Shown here: piece after piece, positions 61,201-64,000 of the stretch
How the letters are laid out: every line of letters starts with the position of its first letter
Numbering within the stretch: position 1 is the stretch's first letter
Source: Paragonimus westermani
Taxonomy: Eukaryota > Platyhelminthes > Trematoda > Plagiorchiida > Troglotrematidae
NCBI GenBank assembly: GCA_008508345.1
Contig: QNGE01000297.1
Location: 98,445-162,444 of the forward strand
Reading direction: 5' to 3'
DNA length: 64,000 bases
The notes under the pieces: model-generated
What the model was told of the DNA's origin: nothing
Databases searched by the model: none
The model's input: the letters and a program-made list of their open reading frames with translations, nothing else
Made by a program: the position numbers and the translations under genes

Positions 61201-63029
61201 TTTCGTATAATGGTGCCGGACGTGAAGAAAGTGTTTTTCGGTTTGTACAACTATTTAGCGGAATCTTGGAACCGGATCGAAATGACTTTTAAACGGCTAA
61301 GCGAGCAGTCACTTGGTTGGCGACAGCATCATTAGACCATTAAGGCACGCGGGTGGGTTGGGGTTTGTCTTTGGAGTCTGAACAAACCAGCCTCAATAAT
61401 ATTACTTCACACACCAAGTATATCTCTAAAAGTGAATGTTGTCATGTCTGATGTATAGTCTTGTAACCCAGATTTCTCAGTCATGTTAGGGTCATATTGA
61501 AAAGGCAAGGCAAAACAGCGCAAAACAATCATTTTGATATCAACATTATTTTATGGTTTCTCATTACCTAACTTGAACATCACTCACACTTCGTCGAGCA
61601 TTCCACGGCTCACAAACGGTTGTGTCTGAGTTTTCATGTACAGTACTAATTTCTTGCTCGGTGTGGAGCCAACGTAAGTAGCCTCAAAAGCAAACAAGTT
61701 TGAACCGTATTCTCAATCGAGACAGAGATTGGCAGTGTTGGTGAGTTCCACCTGGCTACCGAAACTAGGGAGTAGTGTTATTTGATAGTGGCCAGCTGGA
61801 ACGGTTTAACTGAGTATGAAGCTTGCGATGATGTGTGAGTGGTCTTCAATTTATAACAAAAGTCAGTCCTGATTGTTCGTAACGATCTATGCTCAGATGG
61901 AATAAACTCTAGTCACTGTCCATTCAGGCCTTACCGAATGGTGGGAAGTCTGGTGGTCACCTGTAAGGTTTCATTGTAACAACTATTGCAAAAATTTCCA
62001 TATTTTCTCACGTTTTACGCGCTTAGCTCCCCCCTCTAATCAGCTTGGATTACTAAGGAACGGGAAAAGACAGCTGCTCGTAACATTGTTATTCATGTTT
62101 TAATGGAAATTTCTAGCGAAAGTCTCAATCGACGACAATAAAAAAGAGAGTTAGCAGAAGTACAATGTCCTCGTTTTGTGATATAGTCTTTAAGTGGGAG
62201 CGGGAAATTGCCAACAAAGCCTTATCGTCGAGCACAGTGACATAAAGTCAGAATGGCAATTATTGTGAACTTCTGAAAGACAGACCTGTAATTTGTCCAG
62301 TGTGACGCTTGACGGTAATCTGCGTGGTTGCGCTATTGGACAAAAATAGTCAAGGACTAGCTGGTTCAAACTCGCCACAATTTAGCATGTATGCTTGCTT
62401 AGTAGCCACTTACCTGGCATGAATGAAGGAAGTTATTATTGATCTACTGCTCATTACTCAGTACCGAACGGCATCCTGACATTTATCGAATATTGCCCAT
62501 GAAGTCAATCACTATTTCACCCGACTCTGTATAATTTCATCGAGCCCCGCTTGCTGACTGTCAAGGGCCGAAAGTTAACGCGGATGGCGGATCAGTGAAT
62601 CACGGTTTCTCTACAGGAATGTACGATACTAGTGTAGAGACCAAAGGGTGGGCTACTTAACGGGCGCAGGAGCATTCCAACTAAACCAACGGATAATGAT
62701 CCAGTCCATACATGGGCTGCCATCTGGTCAAGTGATACAGACGAGTTGGCCTTTCTGGATCACACGTTCGGTAGTTTGATTTGTAAGAATTTACCACCAG
62801 TGCACACACCTAACATTGTGTGTTTATAACTACTGTATATTTCAATGACGACAATGCTCTGATTGGCTGTTATCGTCGTGTATAAGAGTTTGAATCGTCT
62901 TACACTGAACTCATTACTCTTCACAAGACGAATTCGTAATGACATTATCACCATAGAAAGCAATACATTAGTGGTTCATACTAATGCTTAACTGCCACAC
63001 AACCATGATGGAAAAGCAAACCCTATATA
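58237..63029. other. Intron 8 or downstream region, no supported gene
   Basis: After the GTAAGT donor I looked for an exon beginning with one base to complete Val and continuing a LamG domain, and found none convincing. The stretch holds a 20-bp palindrome (58548-58567), a perfect hairpin (58746-58773) and short tRNA-box-like strings, but no ORF with recognisable motifs. Confidence 0.5.
58746..58773. repeat. Perfect GC-rich hairpin
   Basis: CCCCGTCCAC (58746-58755) and GTGGACGGGG (58764-58773) form a 10-bp perfect stem with an 8-nt loop. It stands out in AT-leaning DNA. No T-tract follows and the host is eukaryotic, so I do not call it a terminator. Confidence 0.6.
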
Positions 63030-63220
63030 GGAAGAGAGAAGGAAAAAAGAAGGGGACGGGAAGGGACCTAACTACTGGAAATAACTACGTCTATGTTAAA
63101 ACATTCAACATTAAGGTGCTTACACCTTGCAGACAAACAACCGAACCGCAAGTGTGAGTAAGGCGTCATCTGCAAGACAGCTTCCTTATGGTTTTCACTG
63201 CCCCGCGTCATTAAATACAC

Positions 63221-63406
63221 TCATTTCACAGACAACTCGGCAAAACAATGACAACATTCACGCCACTGAGCTCGATTAGCCTTCATCCCACCTAATGTCT
63301 CCAGCCACCGACTATGTGAGTCGCGAGGACCCCAGCCCGGGAGACGAACACGACCCACAGTGACCAATCCCTTCGTGAACGACTTCATTTCCCTACGCCA
63401 GGCCAT
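63221..63406 (-). pseudogene. LINE family 2 C-terminal ORF piece (after in-frame stop)
   Basis: The reading frame after the stop near 63419 continues with MAWRREMKSFTKGLVTVGRVRLPGWGPRDSHSRW and ends at 63221. Translation of the other copy after its stop gives a similar, more damaged string (ERSGYCGSGSSRGLED region). This indicates the intact element protein extends through here. Confidence 0.6.
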
Positions 63407-63418
63407 TATCTGTCCACC

Positions 63419-63667
63419 TCACACCTTACACCAGTCGGTCGCAGTGTCAGCGAACGGTGCTCGGTGTGGAAGACGACTAGCTGGCATCCTTAATACATGA
63501 CCTAACCATCTAGGCTTGGGCAAACGTAGAGACTGGACAAAAGAGCTCATTTGGCAATCACTACCAAACACCCGCTTCCTAACCTCCTCGTTACTTACAC
63601 GCTGGTGCCACCCCATACGAGCGACTGAACGTAGACATCGGTGATCAAATACTTGAAGATGGTTCAC
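63419..63667 (-). pseudogene. LINE family 2 post-RT ORF piece
   Basis: 82 codons: NHLQVFDHRCLRSVARMGWH, EEVRKRVFGSDCQMSSF, RWLGHVLRMPASRLPHRAPF. These motifs are typical of the region C-terminal to the RT domain in non-LTR elements (LRWLGHVxRM). It shares its frame with the upstream piece 63671-63982, separated by one in-frame stop codon, which suggests point-mutation decay rather than rearrangement. Confidence 0.75.
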
Positions 63668-63670
63668 GTC

Positions 63671-63982
63671 TTATGCCCTGAGCGGCCAGGTTTCGCCTCC
63701 GTGAAGTAATACGGCCCTCACCGTTGTCTTATATACGCGACCTTTTAGCTTCAGAGAAATACCTCTCTGTCGCCAGAGATGCCCCAGATTAGCGAATACC
63801 GTCCTAGCCTCATAGATACGCGCTTCTATTTCATTCCCAACCTCTCCGCCGCCGCTGCTGATGCAGCTTCCCAGGTATACAAACCGGTCAACAACCTCCA
63901 TGACTACATTATCTAACATCAAATCTACGTGATCACAGGAATCCTGCAGAAGCGCTTTGCATTTTGAGGCTGCAAAGCGCAT
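63671..63982 (-). pseudogene. LINE family 2 RT-domain end and thumb region
   Basis: 103 codons beginning in the late RT domain (FAASKCKALLQDSCDHVDLM, DRFVYLGSCISSGGGEVGNE) and ending GGETWPLRA-stop. The catalytic FxDD motif would lie upstream, outside the window. The same region is seen at 45336-45500 on the plus strand. Confidence 0.8.
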
Positions 63983-64000
63983 TCCGAAGTATTTAGCAGA

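Larger units (their letters stand above)
63030..64000 (-). mobile_element. LINE family 2, 3' part (minus orientation, runs off window end)
   Basis: The minus strand reads, from the window edge inward, the end of the RT domain (MRFAASKCKALLQDS), the YLGSCISSGGGEVGNEIEAR region, then LKGRVYKTTVRAVLLHGGETW. These are followed by NHLQVFDHRCLRSVARMGWH and EEVRKRVFGSDCQMSSF, and a 3' UTR matching 45880-46080. The KCK motif near the start corresponds to the conserved K(T/C)K segment after the catalytic FxDD in related elements. The rest of the element probably continues beyond 64000. Confidence 0.85.

Noticed and set aside
1..64000. CRISPR array, bacterial operon, phage or integron structure
   Set aside because: No regularly spaced repeats, no ribosome-binding-site-led gene runs, and clear eukaryotic introns throughout.

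Overview
This is a piece of a eukaryotic nuclear genome. It is AT-leaning, gene-poor and full of decayed repeats. It has GT-AG introns of 16-29 kb, tRNA-like SINEs, non-LTR retrotransposon fragments and one extracellular laminin-G-domain gene split into small exons. That mix fits a large-genome flatworm, probably a digenean trematode (Fasciola- or Paragonimus-like). This assignment is an inference from sequence style, not a database match. There is no sign of bacterial operons, CRISPR arrays or rRNA genes.

The main gene is on the + strand and appears to span most of the window. Eight exons form one phase-consistent chain: 3171-3291 (signal peptide), 32701-32949, 49322-49938, 52433-52573, 52660-52821, 52932-52986, 53445-53482 and 57896-58236. 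Together they give about 574 codons with no in-frame stop, and the last exon ends at a donor, so the gene runs beyond what I can resolve. The product looks like a secreted or membrane-anchored protein of the laminin G / neurexin superfamily. It has an N-terminal region I do not recognise, one divergent LamG-like unit, one well-formed LamG domain and the start of another. A CpG-rich block at about 2600-3170 lies directly upstream of the first exon and may hold its promoter.

Intron 1 (29.4 kb) contains a foldback element with 63-bp inverted arms (23431-23726) and a collapsed copy of it (8881-8953). It also contains two nearby tRNA-derived SINE copies (17571-17806 and 17911-18136) and a 5'-truncated LINE tail (6691-7559). 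Intron 2 (16.4 kb) contains a truncated copy of the same LINE (33439-34555) and a near-complete one (about 38152-42540). The near-complete copy is antisense to the host gene. It carries an AP endonuclease, a reverse transcriptase and a C-terminal C2H2 zinc finger, now broken by two frameshifts. A second LINE family is present as two 3' tails in opposite orientation, at 45330-46080 (+) and 63030-64000 (-).

The rest is intronic or intergenic sequence in which I see no supported gene. The most interesting points are the small-exon pair 52932-52986 plus 53445-53482, which together can be skipped in frame inside or beside a LamG domain, and the zinc-finger-tailed LINE with its three same-strand copies.
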